A stretch of 16,087 nt of DNA from an uncultured Atopostipes sp. (GCA_947296835.1 CAMYQS010000008.1:1-16087); one strand, 5' to 3'; counted from the stretch's first letter, positions 6,638 through 14,370 are shown. Program-made: numbers and translations. The notes: generated by a model from the letters alone, not told the origin.

Positions 6638-7111
6638 TTATTGAACGCTTAAAATTTCAACTTCCATTTCTCCACCTGGTGTTTCAATTCGAACTTGCTC
6701 ACCAGCTGTGCGTCCGATTAATGCTTTCGCGATTGGTGATTCGTTTGAAATTTTACCTTCGAATGGATCAGCTTCTGCTGCACCAACAATTTTGTACTCT
6801 TCTTCAAAGCCATCTGGTAATTCTTTAAATTGAACTGTACGACCTAAAGTAATTTCACCTTCAGCAACATCGTCCGTATCGATTAAATCAGCGTATTGTA
6901 ACATATGTGCTAATTTTTGAATGCGTCCTTCGATAAAGGCTTGTTCTTCTCTTGCAGACTCATATTCTGAGTTCTCTGATAAGTCCCCAAAACCACGAGC
7001 CACTTTGATTCGCTCAACGATTTCTTTACGTTTTGTTGTTTTTAATTCGTTTAATTCATATTCTAACTGTTCTTTACCTTCAACAGTCATTGGAAATCTT
7101 TTCTCACTCAT
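6638..7111 (-). CDS. greA: transcription elongation factor GreA
   Basis: GreA enters the RNA polymerase secondary channel and stimulates cleavage of backtracked RNA so that stalled elongation resumes. The 157 residues are the normal length. Residues 1-75 form the antiparallel coiled coil with the acidic catalytic tip in GDLSENSEYESAREEQ. Residues about 80-157 form the FKBP-like domain (ITLGRTVQF, SPIAKALIGRTAGEQV, ETPGGEMEVEIL). ATG follows AGGAG by about 9 bases. It lies downstream of udk, the same order as in Bacillus, but 208 bases with two large hairpins separate the genes, so it may have its own promoter or be attenuated from udk. Confidence 0.97.
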   Translation of the reverse strand: MSEKRFPMTVEGKEQLEYELNELKTTKRKEIVERIKVARGFGDLSENSEYESAREEQAFIEGRIQKLAHMLQYADLIDTDDVAEGEITLGRTVQFKELPDGFEEEYKIVGAAEADPFEGKISNESPIAKALIGRTAGEQVRIETPGGEMEVEILSVQ

Positions 7112-7154
7112 CTGTATATGCTCCTAATTTTTTTATGTTTTGTTGTAAATAAGA

Positions 7155-7194
7155 AAATATAATGATATCACACAAAGGTGACATCATTATATTT
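7155..7194. repeat. long hairpin upstream of greA
   Basis: AAATATAATGAT-A-TCAC pairs with GTGA-C-ATCATTATATTT, 16 bp with one mismatch and a 6-base loop. On the minus strand TCTTATTTAC follows, only weakly T-rich. It could terminate udk transcripts or fold in the greA leader. The minus-strand TATAAT at 7186-7191, inside one arm, may also be a -10 box. Confidence 0.6.
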
Positions 7195-7234
7195 ATTCAT
7201 ATTGCGTTTCCGAAATTTGATGGTATTAAGATAA

Positions 7235-7267
7235 CACTAATCTTATTTTTTGTAAAGAAGATTAGTG
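7235..7267. repeat. hairpin after udk
   Basis: CACTAATCTT and AAGATTAGTG form 10 perfect base pairs around a 13-base AT-rich loop, 52 bases after the udk stop. No T-run follows on the minus strand, so it is not a standard terminator there. Confidence 0.5.
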
Positions 7268-7319
7268 AGTTATTTTGTGATAACAGCAATTATGTAACCC
7301 TTTACTTTACCTGGATATT

Positions 7320-7961
7320 TTATGCCTTATTCCGTTCTTGAAGAATCATTCTAATTTTTGTAATCACTAAATCAATCGCTACGACGTTATGTCCACCTTC
7401 AGGAATAATGATATCCGCAAACTTTTTAGATGGCTCAACGAATTGTTCATGCATTTTACGTACAACGTCCATGTATTGGTTAATCACGCTATCTAATGAG
7501 CGTCCACGTTCGTTCATATCTCTTTGGATACGACGAATAATTCGAAGATCGGCATCTGTATCGACGTATAATTTAATATCCATTAAATCACGTAAGCGCT
7601 TGTCTTCTAATATTAAAATACCTTCAACGATAATAACATCTTGTGGTTCAATACGAATTGTTTTGTCACTACGTGTGTGATTTGCGTAATCATAAACCGG
7701 TACGTCAATACTTTCATTCTTTAGTAGCTGTGTTAGATGCTCAACTAATAAATCTGTATCGAATGCAAATGGATGGTCATAGTTTGTATCCAATCTTTCT
7801 TCAAATGTTAAATCTTTTTGATCACGGTAGTATGAATCGTGTTCAATCATCTTCACCGATTTTCCTACGAAATACTCATAAATTTTGTTACAAACTGTTG
7901 TCTTTCCACTTCCTGATCCACCAGCCACTCCGATAATCACAGGTCTATTCTTTGGCGTCAT
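7320..7961 (-). CDS. udk: uridine kinase
   Basis: Udk phosphorylates uridine and cytidine to UMP and CMP with ATP or GTP in pyrimidine salvage; it is cytosolic. The Walker A loop is GGSGSGKT (14-21). The substrate region includes HDSYYRDQKD (about 40-49) and the YDHPFAFDTDLL segment. DVIIVEGILILED (about 108-120) is the Walker B-type strand, and RRIQRDMNERGRSLDSV is the ATP-lid arginine-rich segment. The 213 residues are typical. The start ATG has only a weak ribosome-binding site (AAGAGTG). It lies between mltG and greA, as in the Bacillus yrrL...udk-greA region, but the yrrM-N-O genes found there are missing. The mltG terminator precedes it, yet I found no convincing udk promoter. Confidence 0.97.
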   Translation of the reverse strand: MTPKNRPVIIGVAGGSGSGKTTVCNKIYEYFVGKSVKMIEHDSYYRDQKDLTFEERLDTNYDHPFAFDTDLLVEHLTQLLKNESIDVPVYDYANHTRSDKTIRIEPQDVIIVEGILILEDKRLRDLMDIKLYVDTDADLRIIRRIQRDMNERGRSLDSVINQYMDVVRKMHEQFVEPSKKFADIIIPEGGHNVVAIDLVITKIRMILQERNKA

Positions 7962-7994
7962 ATTTTTTCACTCTTTCTTATATTATTCATCAGA

Positions 7995-8024
7995 AAAGCA
8001 TTGAGAATGAACTCTCAATGCTTT
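7995..8024 (-). terminator. terminator or attenuator after mltG
   Basis: AAAGCATTGAGA and TCTCAATGCTTT form 12 bp with a 6-base loop, 11 bases after the mltG stop. On the minus strand CTTTTCTG follows. The T-run is short, so some transcripts may read through into udk. Confidence 0.8.
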
Positions 8025-8035
8025 CCTAATTTTTT

Positions 8036-9121
8036 TTAGTCTAAGTACTCTGCTTTTAATCTTAAATGTTCATCGTAATCTTCTGCGTAGTATATATTAC
8101 CCGTTGTCAGATCCGCAAGGAAATAGTAATATTCTGTTTCCGTTGGCGTAACACTCGCATGAATTGCTGATTCAGAAGGACTATTAATCGGTCCTGGACC
8201 AACCCCACTATAACGGTAAGTGTTGTATGGCGAATCAATTTCTAAATCTTTAAGTGACGTACGTTCTCTGTGCTCGCCATGTGCATAGCTCACACTAGGG
8301 TCAGTTTGAAGTCTCATATTCGCTTCTAAACGATTATAAAACACACCTGAAATTAAAGCACGGTCTTCATCCGTTACACCTTCTCGTTCAATATGAGACG
8401 CAAGTGCCAACGTTTCTTGAACGTTTAACTCACTAGCCGCAATCGTTTCAAAATGAGGACTCACTGCTTGATTCATGCGTGAAATCATTTGTTTAACGAG
8501 AGCATCTAACGTTGTTTCTTCAAACACCTCATATGTTGCTGGAAATAAATACCCTTCTAATGTATAACGTGTGCCTTCAGCTGCCTCTACAGCATCTGTT
8601 AACAACTCTGGGTGCAATCCAGCTACTTCTTCGATGAAAGCTTCATCTTGGATAAGTGTCATGAAATCTTCTGCAGAATAGTCCGTTTGACTCTCAATGC
8701 GTTCTGCGATTTCTTCGATATGTATTCCCTCCGGTAAAGTCACATGACTTATCGGTTGCTTTGCAATCGGGGTACCACCTTCGTTTAAATAAGTAATAAT
8801 TTCATCCATTGACATAGATGGAGACATTAAATATGATCCAGCTTTAAAATCATTTTCTTCTTGGAAGCGAACGTAATAATCAAAAATAAATGAACTATTA
8901 ATAACATCCTCTTCTTCTAAAATTCCTCCGATAACACGGCGGTTTGCACCTGTCGGAATGTCAATTTCAATGACTTCTTCACTACCTGGTTCTAGTGGCC
9001 CTATGCTTTTCGTCACATAACGATAGCCTGCGAATCCAAGTAAAATAATCGCTAATAAAGATACACCAACGATTCCTAATAAAATATTGCGTACTGTTTT
9101 TGATTTACCTCTTTCGTTCAA
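8036..9121 (-). CDS. mltG: endolytic murein transglycosylase MltG (YceG-like)
   Basis: MltG cleaves nascent peptidoglycan glycan strands at the membrane and limits chain length. Residues 1-10 are cytoplasmic and 11-33 form one membrane anchor. A LysM-like region follows (about 50-125) and the YceG catalytic domain fills the rest. The active-site Glu245 is in LASHIEREG, and the signature YNRLEANMRLQTDPSVSY and SPYNTYRYSGVGPGPI are intact. The 361 residues are usual for Firmicutes lacking the long cytoplasmic extension of streptococci. The start is TTG, chosen because AAAGGA lies 9 bases upstream and no ATG is better placed. It follows the alaS-ireB-ruvX-DUF1292 group, separated by a terminator and a new promoter. 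Confidence 0.95.
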   Translation of the reverse strand: MNERGKSKTVRNILLGIVGVSLLAIILLGFAGYRYVTKSIGPLEPGSEEVIEIDIPTGANRRVIGGILEEEDVINSSFIFDYYVRFQEENDFKAGSYLMSPSMSMDEIITYLNEGGTPIAKQPISHVTLPEGIHIEEIAERIESQTDYSAEDFMTLIQDEAFIEEVAGLHPELLTDAVEAAEGTRYTLEGYLFPATYEVFEETTLDALVKQMISRMNQAVSPHFETIAASELNVQETLALASHIEREGVTDEDRALISGVFYNRLEANMRLQTDPSVSYAHGEHRERTSLKDLEIDSPYNTYRYSGVGPGPINSPSESAIHASVTPTETEYYYFLADLTTGNIYYAEDYDEHLRLKAEYLD

Positions 9122-9153
9122 ATCGATCAGTCCTTTAAATTTTACTAAATTTC

Positions 9154-9159
9154 ATTATA
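9154..9159 (-). promoter_or_regulatory. second candidate -10 for mltG
   Basis: Perfect TATAAT on the minus strand; the hexamer 17 bases upstream is TTTCTA (3 of 6). It would give a leader of about 26 bases. Confidence 0.4.
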
Positions 9160-9228
9160 CAGGAATAACAATTAAGTAGAAAGCATATAATAAGAAATAA
9201 TACTGAATCTTAGCGTCTTTTCCTGTTA

Positions 9229-9258
9229 ATCATATCATGAGCCGTGAAATGTTTTCAA
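9229..9258 (-). promoter_or_regulatory. promoter of mltG
   Basis: TTGAAA (9253-9258) and TATGAT (9229-9234) are 18 bases apart on the minus strand, each one mismatch from consensus, just past the preceding terminator. The leader would be about 100 bases. A second -10 (TATAAT, 9154-9159) nearer the gene has a weak -35. Confidence 0.55.
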
Positions 9259-9262
9259 AAAT

Positions 9263-9290
9263 AAAAAGGCCGGAATAATCCGCCCTTTTT
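9263..9290 (-). terminator. terminator of the ireB-ruvX-DUF1292 group
   Basis: AAAAAGG-C-CGGA pairs with TCCG-C-CCTTTTT (11 bp, one C/C mismatch, loop ATAA on the plus strand). On the minus strand the run continues CCTTTTTATTTTTG. It lies 7 bases after the DUF1292 gene. Confidence 0.88.
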
Positions 9291-9297
9291 AATATTA

Positions 9298-9594
9298 TTA
9301 TTCGTCTTCATCTTCTACGAAAGCACCAAGAACTTCTTCGATCATATCCCATTCTTCGTCTGTTTCGATATCTTTAAGCTGACCTTCTAGACCTTCGTCT
9401 GGATCGTCGTATGCGAAAGCGAAAATTTCAACTTCCTCATCATCCGCTTTTCCAGCTGGATAGACTAGTACGTAGCTTTTTTCAAACTCATCAGATTCAA
9501 AAGTTAACAGGATTTGGTAAAGCTCCTCGTTTCCTTCTGGATCGACTAGTGTAATAAATTCATCTTCATGTGTGTGATCATGTTTATCAGTCAT
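9298..9594 (-). CDS. DUF1292 (YrzB-family) acidic protein
   Basis: This 98-residue protein belongs to the DUF1292 family found beside ireB and ruvX across Firmicutes; its molecular role is not established. It is strongly acidic, opening with a His-rich DKHDHTHEDEF and ending EEVLGAFVEDEDE. The family core is ITLVDPEGNEELYQILLTF and FAYDDPDEGLEGQLKDIETD. The ATG lies 8 bases inside the end of ruvX, with AGGGGGATA about 6 bases upstream, so translation is coupled. It is the last gene of the group before a terminator. The His-rich N-terminus may bind metal, but that is a guess. Confidence 0.92.
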   Translation of the reverse strand: MTDKHDHTHEDEFITLVDPEGNEELYQILLTFESDEFEKSYVLVYPAGKADDEEVEIFAFAYDDPDEGLEGQLKDIETDEEWDMIEEVLGAFVEDEDE

Positions 9595-10036
9595 TGTGGG
9601 TATCCCCCTTCATATTTGCTTGTCTGTCTAAATAGCTTTGTAAAATCATCATCGCTGCTAATTTATCGATGACTTTCTTGCGTTTTTTACGAGAAACATC
9701 GCCTTCTTCTATCATCATACGATTGGCCTGAGCCGTCGTTAGTCGCTCGTCTTGATAGATAACAGGTAATGCAAACTTTTCGGTAATCAATTCACCATAA
9801 TTTTGAGATGCGATTGCTCGTTCACCGATTGTGCCATTCATGTTTTTTGGTAAACCAACAACGACGGCACTAACTTCGTACTCATCTATGATTTCACCTA
9901 AACGCTCTAAGCCAAAATTTTCTTTTGCCTCATTAATCTGAATGATTTCTAGCCCTTGAGCTGTCCAACCAAATGGGTCACTCACTGCTACACCAACAGT
10001 CTTCGAACCGACATCTAATCCTAATATTCTCTTCAC
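9587..10036 (-). CDS. ruvX: RuvX/YqgF (YrrK) RNase H-like nuclease
   Basis: YqgF proteins are RNase H-fold nucleases linked to Holliday junction resolution and to 16S rRNA 5'-end processing in different bacteria. The 149 residues are typical. GLDVGSKTVGVAVSD (6-20) holds the first catalytic Asp8. VVVGLPKNMNGTIGERA carries the second-strand motif and YQDERLTTAQA the conserved DERLTT. The start is GTG, overlapping the ireB stop by 4 bases (GTGA), which explains the weak ribosome-binding site as translational coupling. No defects are seen. Confidence 0.95.
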   Translation of the reverse strand: MKRILGLDVGSKTVGVAVSDPFGWTAQGLEIIQINEAKENFGLERLGEIIDEYEVSAVVVGLPKNMNGTIGERAIASQNYGELITEKFALPVIYQDERLTTAQANRMMIEEGDVSRKKRKKVIDKLAAMMILQSYLDRQANMKGDTHND

Positions 10037-10293
10037 TTTTCATTACTTTCTAAATATACTTTTAATACTTCTTCTAATACTTCGTCTCTCTCGAAACGAC
10101 GGATAATATTTCTTGCATCATTGTGTCGTGGAATATAAGCTGGGTCACCAGATAGTAGATACCCCACGATTTGGTTGATCGGGTTATAGCCTTTTTCCTC
10201 TAATGCATCGTAAACAGTGTGTAACATGTTTGATACTTTATTGGATTCGTTCTTACTAGCGTCGAAACGCATTGTACGTTCGTCATAATTCAT
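10033..10293 (-). CDS. ireB: IreB family regulator (DUF965, YrzL)
   Basis: In Enterococcus faecalis IreB is a small phosphoprotein substrate of the PASTA kinase IreK and affects cephalosporin resistance. The conserved core is present: NMLHTVYDALEEKGYNPINQ, then YLLSGDPAYIPRHNDARN and ERDEVLEEVL. A longer frame starts at 10308, but I chose the ATG at 10291-10293 (86 residues) because GGGGGA (10301-10306), a ribosome-binding site with a 7-base spacer, overlaps the upper ATG. This choice also puts a threonine at position 7 (ERTMRFD), matching one of the phosphorylated threonines reported for enterococcal IreB. It is first in the ireB-ruvX-DUF1292 group. No terminator separates it from alaS, so read-through from alaS is likely in addition to the local promoter. 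Confidence 0.94.
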   Translation of the reverse strand: MNYDERTMRFDASKNESNKVSNMLHTVYDALEEKGYNPINQIVGYLLSGDPAYIPRHNDARNIIRRFERDEVLEEVLKVYLESNEK

Positions 10294-10391
10294 TGTTTTA
10301 TCCCCCATCTGTCTTCTTTTCTAAAGTTTATCCCTCTTATCTTAACGAAAAGTTAACCATTCTTCAATGATTTTAGTATCACTTCACAAAA

Positions 10392-10400
10392 ATTATACCA
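10392..10400 (-). promoter_or_regulatory. extended -10 promoter of ireB
   Basis: The minus strand carries TGGTATAAT, a perfect extended -10. The region 17-18 bases upstream (TGAAGA) only weakly resembles a -35. Transcription would start near 10385, about 90 bases before ireB. Confidence 0.6.
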
Positions 10401-10426
10401 CATATCCGTACCCATTCTTCAGCTAT

Positions 10427-13069
10427 TTACTTATTCTCTAACCATTTCACTGTTGCTGCTAGAGCGTCGTCAATTCCAGCTGGGTTTTTTCCACCCGCTT
10501 GAGCCATATCTGGACGTCCGCCTCCGCCACCACCAACTAAAGGTGCGATTTCGCGAATTAAGTCACCAGCTTTCAAGCCAGCTTTAATCGCTTTATCACT
10601 CATTGCCGTTAGCATGTTTACTTTTCCGTCAGCTGCAAGTGCTAAGACTAATACGTCAGAAGAGTTTAATTCTTTCCATTTGTCACCCATTTGACGCAAT
10701 TGATCCATATCTTTTACATCAACTTTTTGTGCGATTAATGTAAAGTCACCAACTGATTGTACATCATCAAATAACTCATCTGCTTGTGCATTCGATAATT
10801 GTGCTTTAAGCGATTCGTTTTCACGACGTAGGATTTTAATTTCATCAAATAAACTCTTTACACGCTCTGTAACCAATTCAATTGTTTGTGCTTTTGTCAG
10901 TTGAGCTGTTTTAGATAGAATGTCCAACTGCTTGTCTACCCACTGTAGTGCACCTTCACTTGTACGAGCAACGATACGACGAACACCTGCACCGATTCCA
11001 GATTCTGTTGTAATCTTGAATAATCCGATATCAGCTGTATTGCTGACGTGTGTTCCACCACACAGTTCCATTGAGAAGTCGTCAATCGCAACAACGCGTA
11101 CAACGTCACCATATTTTTCCCCGAATAGAGCCATTGCTCCCATTTCACGTGCTTTGTCAATTGACGTAACCATGGTTTTAACTTGGATAGCTTCTGAAAT
11201 CTTCTCGTTAATGATATCTTCGATTTGTTCTAATTGCTCAGTTGTTACTGGCTCTAAGTGCGTGAAATCAAATCGTAAATGATCTGCCGCTACTAGTGAA
11301 CCTGCTTGGTTAACGTGGTCGCCTACAACATCTTTTAGTGCTTGATGTAATAAGTGAGTAGCTGTATGGTTTCGTTCGATTAACATACGACGAACTGGGC
11401 TAACAACTAATGTGTACGTCCCGCCAACAGTTAACTGTTCTGTTGTTTCAACTAAGTGTAATGTTTGTCCAGCAGGAGCCGATTTTGTATCGATTACGCG
11501 TGCAACAACATTTCCTTCAGCATCTTGGATATTTCCTTGATCTCCAGATTGTCCACCTTTTTCAGCGTAAAATGGTGTTTCGTTGAAGATTAATTGTGCT
11601 TTTCGTTTACCGTCTACAGCTTCAACTTGTTCATCATCTGAAATAATTGTGTTTAGTGTGCTTTCTGTTTTCAAAGTATCATAACCAATAAATTCACTCT
11701 TCGCTTGTAAATCCATGAAAGCTTCTGATTGAATATTCATTGATTGTTCGTTTCCACGAGCTGAACGAGCACGCTCACGTTGTTTTTCCATTTCAGCTGC
11801 GAAGCTCTCTAAATCAACTTTGAATCCACGCTCTTCTGCGTACTCTTCTGTTAATTCCACTGGGAAACCAAATGTATCATATAGTGTGAACGCTTCTTTA
11901 CCAGCTACTTGGTTTTCATCTTTGCTAGTTAACTCTTCAAATACGTTGATTAAGTGAGCTAAACCTTCCGTTAGTGTTTCGTGGAATCGGTTCTCTTCTT
12001 GTGTAATAACTTTCATTACAAATTCACTTTGCTCCACTACGTTCGGGTAGAAGTCACCCATCATTTCACCAACTAATGGCACTAATTTCGTTAAGAATGG
12101 TCCTTCAATGTTTAGTTTACGACCGTGCATAACTGAACGACGGATTAAACGACGTAAAACATAACCGCGTCCTTCGTTAGATGGTAATGCGCCATCAGCT
12201 ATCGCAAAAGTTACCGCACGAACGTGGTCTGCGATTACTTTAAAGCTTTGCTTTAAGTCGCCTGACGTTTCGTAATCTACGCCTGAAATTTCAGCTACAC
12301 GCTCGATTAAAGGTAGGAATAGATCTGTTTCAAAGTTTGTTGGTGTTTCTTGAATAACTGAAACAATACGCTCTAATCCCATCCCCGTATCAATGTTTTT
12401 GTTTGGTAGTGGTTCGTAAGTGCCATCTGGCTGGTGGTTAAATTGTGAGAACACTAGGTTCCAAACTTCTAACCAACGTTCGTTTTCTCCTCCAACATAA
12501 CTTTCAGGGTGGTCTTCTGGTAAGTTGTTATTTTCTTGACCGCGGTCATAGAAAATCTCTGTGTTTGGTCCAGATGGTCCAACACCGATATCCCAGAAGT
12601 TATCTGCTTCATCAATAACGTAACCTGATGGCAGACCAACAACTTCTTCCCAAATTCTACGTGCGTCTTCATCTTCCGGATGAACTGTAACGTATAAGTT
12701 TTTAGGGTCTAATGCTAGCCATTTTTCGTCTGTTAAAAATTCCCATGCCCAAACGATTGCTTCTTCTTTAAAGTAATCACCAATTGAAAAGTTTCCTAAC
12801 ATTTCAAACATTGTGTGATGTCTTGCTGTCACTCCAACGTTTTCAATATCGTTTGTACGAATACTTTTTTGTGAGTTTGCTAATCTTGGATTGTCAGGAA
12901 TAACTGATCCATCAAAATATTTCTTTAATGTTGCGACTCCAGAGTTAATCCATAGTAACGTTGGATCCTCTACTGGAATAAGTGATGCACTTGGCTCAAT
13001 TTTATGTCCTTTTTCCTCGAAGAAATCAAGGAACATTGTACGGATTTCTGAACTTGATAATTTTTTCAT
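10427..13069 (-). CDS. alaS: alanyl-tRNA synthetase
   Basis: AlaRS charges tRNA-Ala with alanine and hydrolyses mischarged Ser- and Gly-tRNA-Ala. The 880 residues are normal. The class II core has motif 1-type RHHTMFEMLGNFS (83-95) and motif 3-type DTGMGLERI. The editing domain has the zinc/water ligands His568, His572 (RNHTATH) and Cys670, His674 (CGGTH), all intact, so editing should be active. A coiled coil at about 735-765 leads to the C-terminal DHHA1 domain with the glycine-rich LVGGGGGGRPDMAQAGGK (845-861). ATG follows GAGGAG by 6 bases. Expression is controlled by an alanine T-box leader directly upstream. It heads the conserved alaS-ireB-ruvX-DUF1292 block. Confidence 0.98.
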   Translation of the reverse strand: MKKLSSSEIRTMFLDFFEEKGHKIEPSASLIPVEDPTLLWINSGVATLKKYFDGSVIPDNPRLANSQKSIRTNDIENVGVTARHHTMFEMLGNFSIGDYFKEEAIVWAWEFLTDEKWLALDPKNLYVTVHPEDEDARRIWEEVVGLPSGYVIDEADNFWDIGVGPSGPNTEIFYDRGQENNNLPEDHPESYVGGENERWLEVWNLVFSQFNHQPDGTYEPLPNKNIDTGMGLERIVSVIQETPTNFETDLFLPLIERVAEISGVDYETSGDLKQSFKVIADHVRAVTFAIADGALPSNEGRGYVLRRLIRRSVMHGRKLNIEGPFLTKLVPLVGEMMGDFYPNVVEQSEFVMKVITQEENRFHETLTEGLAHLINVFEELTSKDENQVAGKEAFTLYDTFGFPVELTEEYAEERGFKVDLESFAAEMEKQRERARSARGNEQSMNIQSEAFMDLQAKSEFIGYDTLKTESTLNTIISDDEQVEAVDGKRKAQLIFNETPFYAEKGGQSGDQGNIQDAEGNVVARVIDTKSAPAGQTLHLVETTEQLTVGGTYTLVVSPVRRMLIERNHTATHLLHQALKDVVGDHVNQAGSLVAADHLRFDFTHLEPVTTEQLEQIEDIINEKISEAIQVKTMVTSIDKAREMGAMALFGEKYGDVVRVVAIDDFSMELCGGTHVSNTADIGLFKITTESGIGAGVRRIVARTSEGALQWVDKQLDILSKTAQLTKAQTIELVTERVKSLFDEIKILRRENESLKAQLSNAQADELFDDVQSVGDFTLIAQKVDVKDMDQLRQMGDKWKELNSSDVLVLALAADGKVNMLTAMSDKAIKAGLKAGDLIREIAPLVGGGGGGRPDMAQAGGKNPAGIDDALAATVKWLENK

Positions 13070-13102
13070 TGTTTTCTCCTCTATCTGTTTGTTTTTTTAC
13101 AT

Positions 13103-13328
13103 AAAAAAAAGATCGAATAATCTCATTGCGACAAGGACGAAAATACGCGGTACCACCTTGATTGCAATGACATTATTCGATCATTACCTCTTAATTGTAT
13201 GTTATCGCATTACGTGCGGCGTGATTTTTCACACAAAAAGTTTAAGGGAGCATTCAATAATATTTGTTCGCACTTCTCACCTACCGCGCGTCGCTGTATA
13301 CAAAGGGAATACCGAATATGACCTTTAC
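13103..13328 (-). promoter_or_regulatory. alanine T-box leader of alaS
   Basis: The minus strand has AAGGTGGTACCGCG (13146-13159), the T-box core. The antiterminator pairs CAAGG with CCTTG across it. The competing terminator is very strong: GATCGAATAAT-G-TCATTGC pairs with GCAATGA-G-ATTATTCGATC (13111-13182), followed by eight T residues (13103-13110). In stem I, TTGAATGCTCCCTT places GCT (13249-13251) at the specifier position, an alanine codon. The TGGT bulge complements an ACCA tRNA end, matching the A73 discriminator of alanine tRNA. Uncharged tRNA-Ala should favour read-through into alaS. Confidence 0.95.
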
Positions 13329-13334
13329 AAGATT

Positions 13335-13363
13335 ATAATAAGCTTTTGCATAGAAAAAGTCAA
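13335..13363 (-). promoter_or_regulatory. promoter of the alaS T-box transcript
   Basis: TTGACT (13358-13363) and TATTAT (13335-13340) on the minus strand are 17 bases apart, each one mismatch from consensus. The start would be near 13328. The -35 lies inside the terminator stem of the preceding yitT gene. Confidence 0.7.
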
Positions 13364-13395
13364 CTGTATTCGCACTGAATGACAGATGACTTTTT
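13354..13395. terminator. terminator of yitT gene, overlapping alaS promoter
   Basis: AAAAAGTCA-A-CTGT pairs with ACAG-A-TGACTTTTT (13 bp, one mismatch, 14-base loop). On the minus strand it ends TTGACTTTTTC, a T-run after the yitT-family gene, 27 bases past its stop. The T-rich end on plus makes it potentially bidirectional. Confidence 0.75.
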
Positions 13396-13421
13396 TGGGT
13401 TTTCATTTCACTCTGAGGGTT

Positions 13422-14300
13422 TTAGTGTTGTTGATTTGTCGAGAAGTACTTCTCTAGCGAGAAGCCTCGCCCCATGACCTCGCTGGCGGCCATGACGACG
13501 ACAAAGGCATCTTCATCCGCTTGTAAAATTAATTCTTGTAAAACGGTAAACTCACGGCCTTGAATAACAACCATCAACATGTCTTTTGCTTCGTTTTTGT
13601 AACCACCACGGACGTCGATTTGTGTGACACCACGGTCTAAATGCTCAAAAACTTGGCTTTGGATTTCATGAATTTTGTCCGAAATAATAAGAACAGTTTT
13701 TTGGTTTTTGTTCCCGATTAACACAAAGTCGATGAAATATGAAATAGCTACTAAACTGATTAATCCATATAAAATCGATTCGATTTCAAAAATAAAAGCA
13801 CCGATACCGATAACCACACCATCAGCTAATAAGTTCGCGCCACCCATCGTAAGTGATGAATATTTTTCAATCATTTGTGCAACTATACTCGTTCCACCTG
13901 TCGAACCTTTTCCTTTATAAACTAACCCAACCGCAATTCCTGTTAAGACTCCTCCGTAGATTGCGCCTAAGAGTGGTGTTGTCGTCCAAGGTTCCAAACC
14001 ACTTAATAAGCTAGTGAAGAATGGAAACAGTAGACTGCCTAAGATTGATTTCAGTAGAACTTCTTTCCCTAATAGAAAATAACTTAGAATAAGTAACGGA
14101 ATGTTAAATGCGTACTGAATAAGTGCAGGCTCCCAACCGGTAACGTTATGAATAATAATCGACAAACTTGAGACCCCACCAGAGATGATTTCATTTGGAA
14201 GGATAAAAACTTGGAAAGCAAAGGATAGTAGGAAACTACCACAAATTATGTATAAAATATCTAATCCATCCATCTTGTATCGTTTTATGACCTCGTTCAT
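13422..14300 (-). CDS. YitT family membrane protein (DUF161/DUF2179)
   Basis: This is a polytopic membrane protein of the YitT family; its substrate and role are not established. The N-terminal two thirds hold about five or six membrane segments (for example 13-33, 59-78, 82-97, 108-128, 150-190), with family features SGGVSSLSIIIH, GLVYKGKGSTGGTSIVAQMI and GIGAFIFEIESILYGLISL. Residues about 205-285 form the cytoplasmic DUF2179 domain (TVLIISDKIHEI, VMAASEVMGRGF), a PII-like fold thought to bind a small ligand. The 292 residues are typical. ATG follows AAAGGAGTG. It is monocistronic, divergent from the lipid kinase, with its own promoter and terminator. Several paralogues per genome are usual, so I give no gene number. 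Confidence 0.93.
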   Translation of the reverse strand: MNEVIKRYKMDGLDILYIICGSFLLSFAFQVFILPNEIISGGVSSLSIIIHNVTGWEPALIQYAFNIPLLILSYFLLGKEVLLKSILGSLLFPFFTSLLSGLEPWTTTPLLGAIYGGVLTGIAVGLVYKGKGSTGGTSIVAQMIEKYSSLTMGGANLLADGVVIGIGAFIFEIESILYGLISLVAISYFIDFVLIGNKNQKTVLIISDKIHEIQSQVFEHLDRGVTQIDVRGGYKNEAKDMLMVVIQGREFTVLQELILQADEDAFVVVMAASEVMGRGFSLEKYFSTNQQH

Positions 14301-14341
14301 TTATCTAACACTCCTTTATTTGATATAAAACAACTTTAAAT

Positions 14342-14370
14342 ATTATAACGAAAGACATTGAATATAACAA
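14342..14370 (-). promoter_or_regulatory. promoter of the yitT-family gene
   Basis: TTGTTA (14365-14370) and a perfect TATAAT (14342-14347) are 17 bases apart on the minus strand, giving a leader of about 35 bases. Confidence 0.75.

Noticed and set aside
7643..7936. Open frame of 97 codons on the plus strand
   Set aside because: It is antisense to the P-loop half of udk and has no recognisable features.
10920..11282. Open frame of 120 codons on the plus strand
   Set aside because: It is antisense to the intact editing domain of alaS and is a shadow of its codon pattern.
12891..13382. Open frame of 163 codons on the plus strand
   Set aside because: It crosses the alaS start and the whole T-box leader antisense, with no ribosome-binding site.
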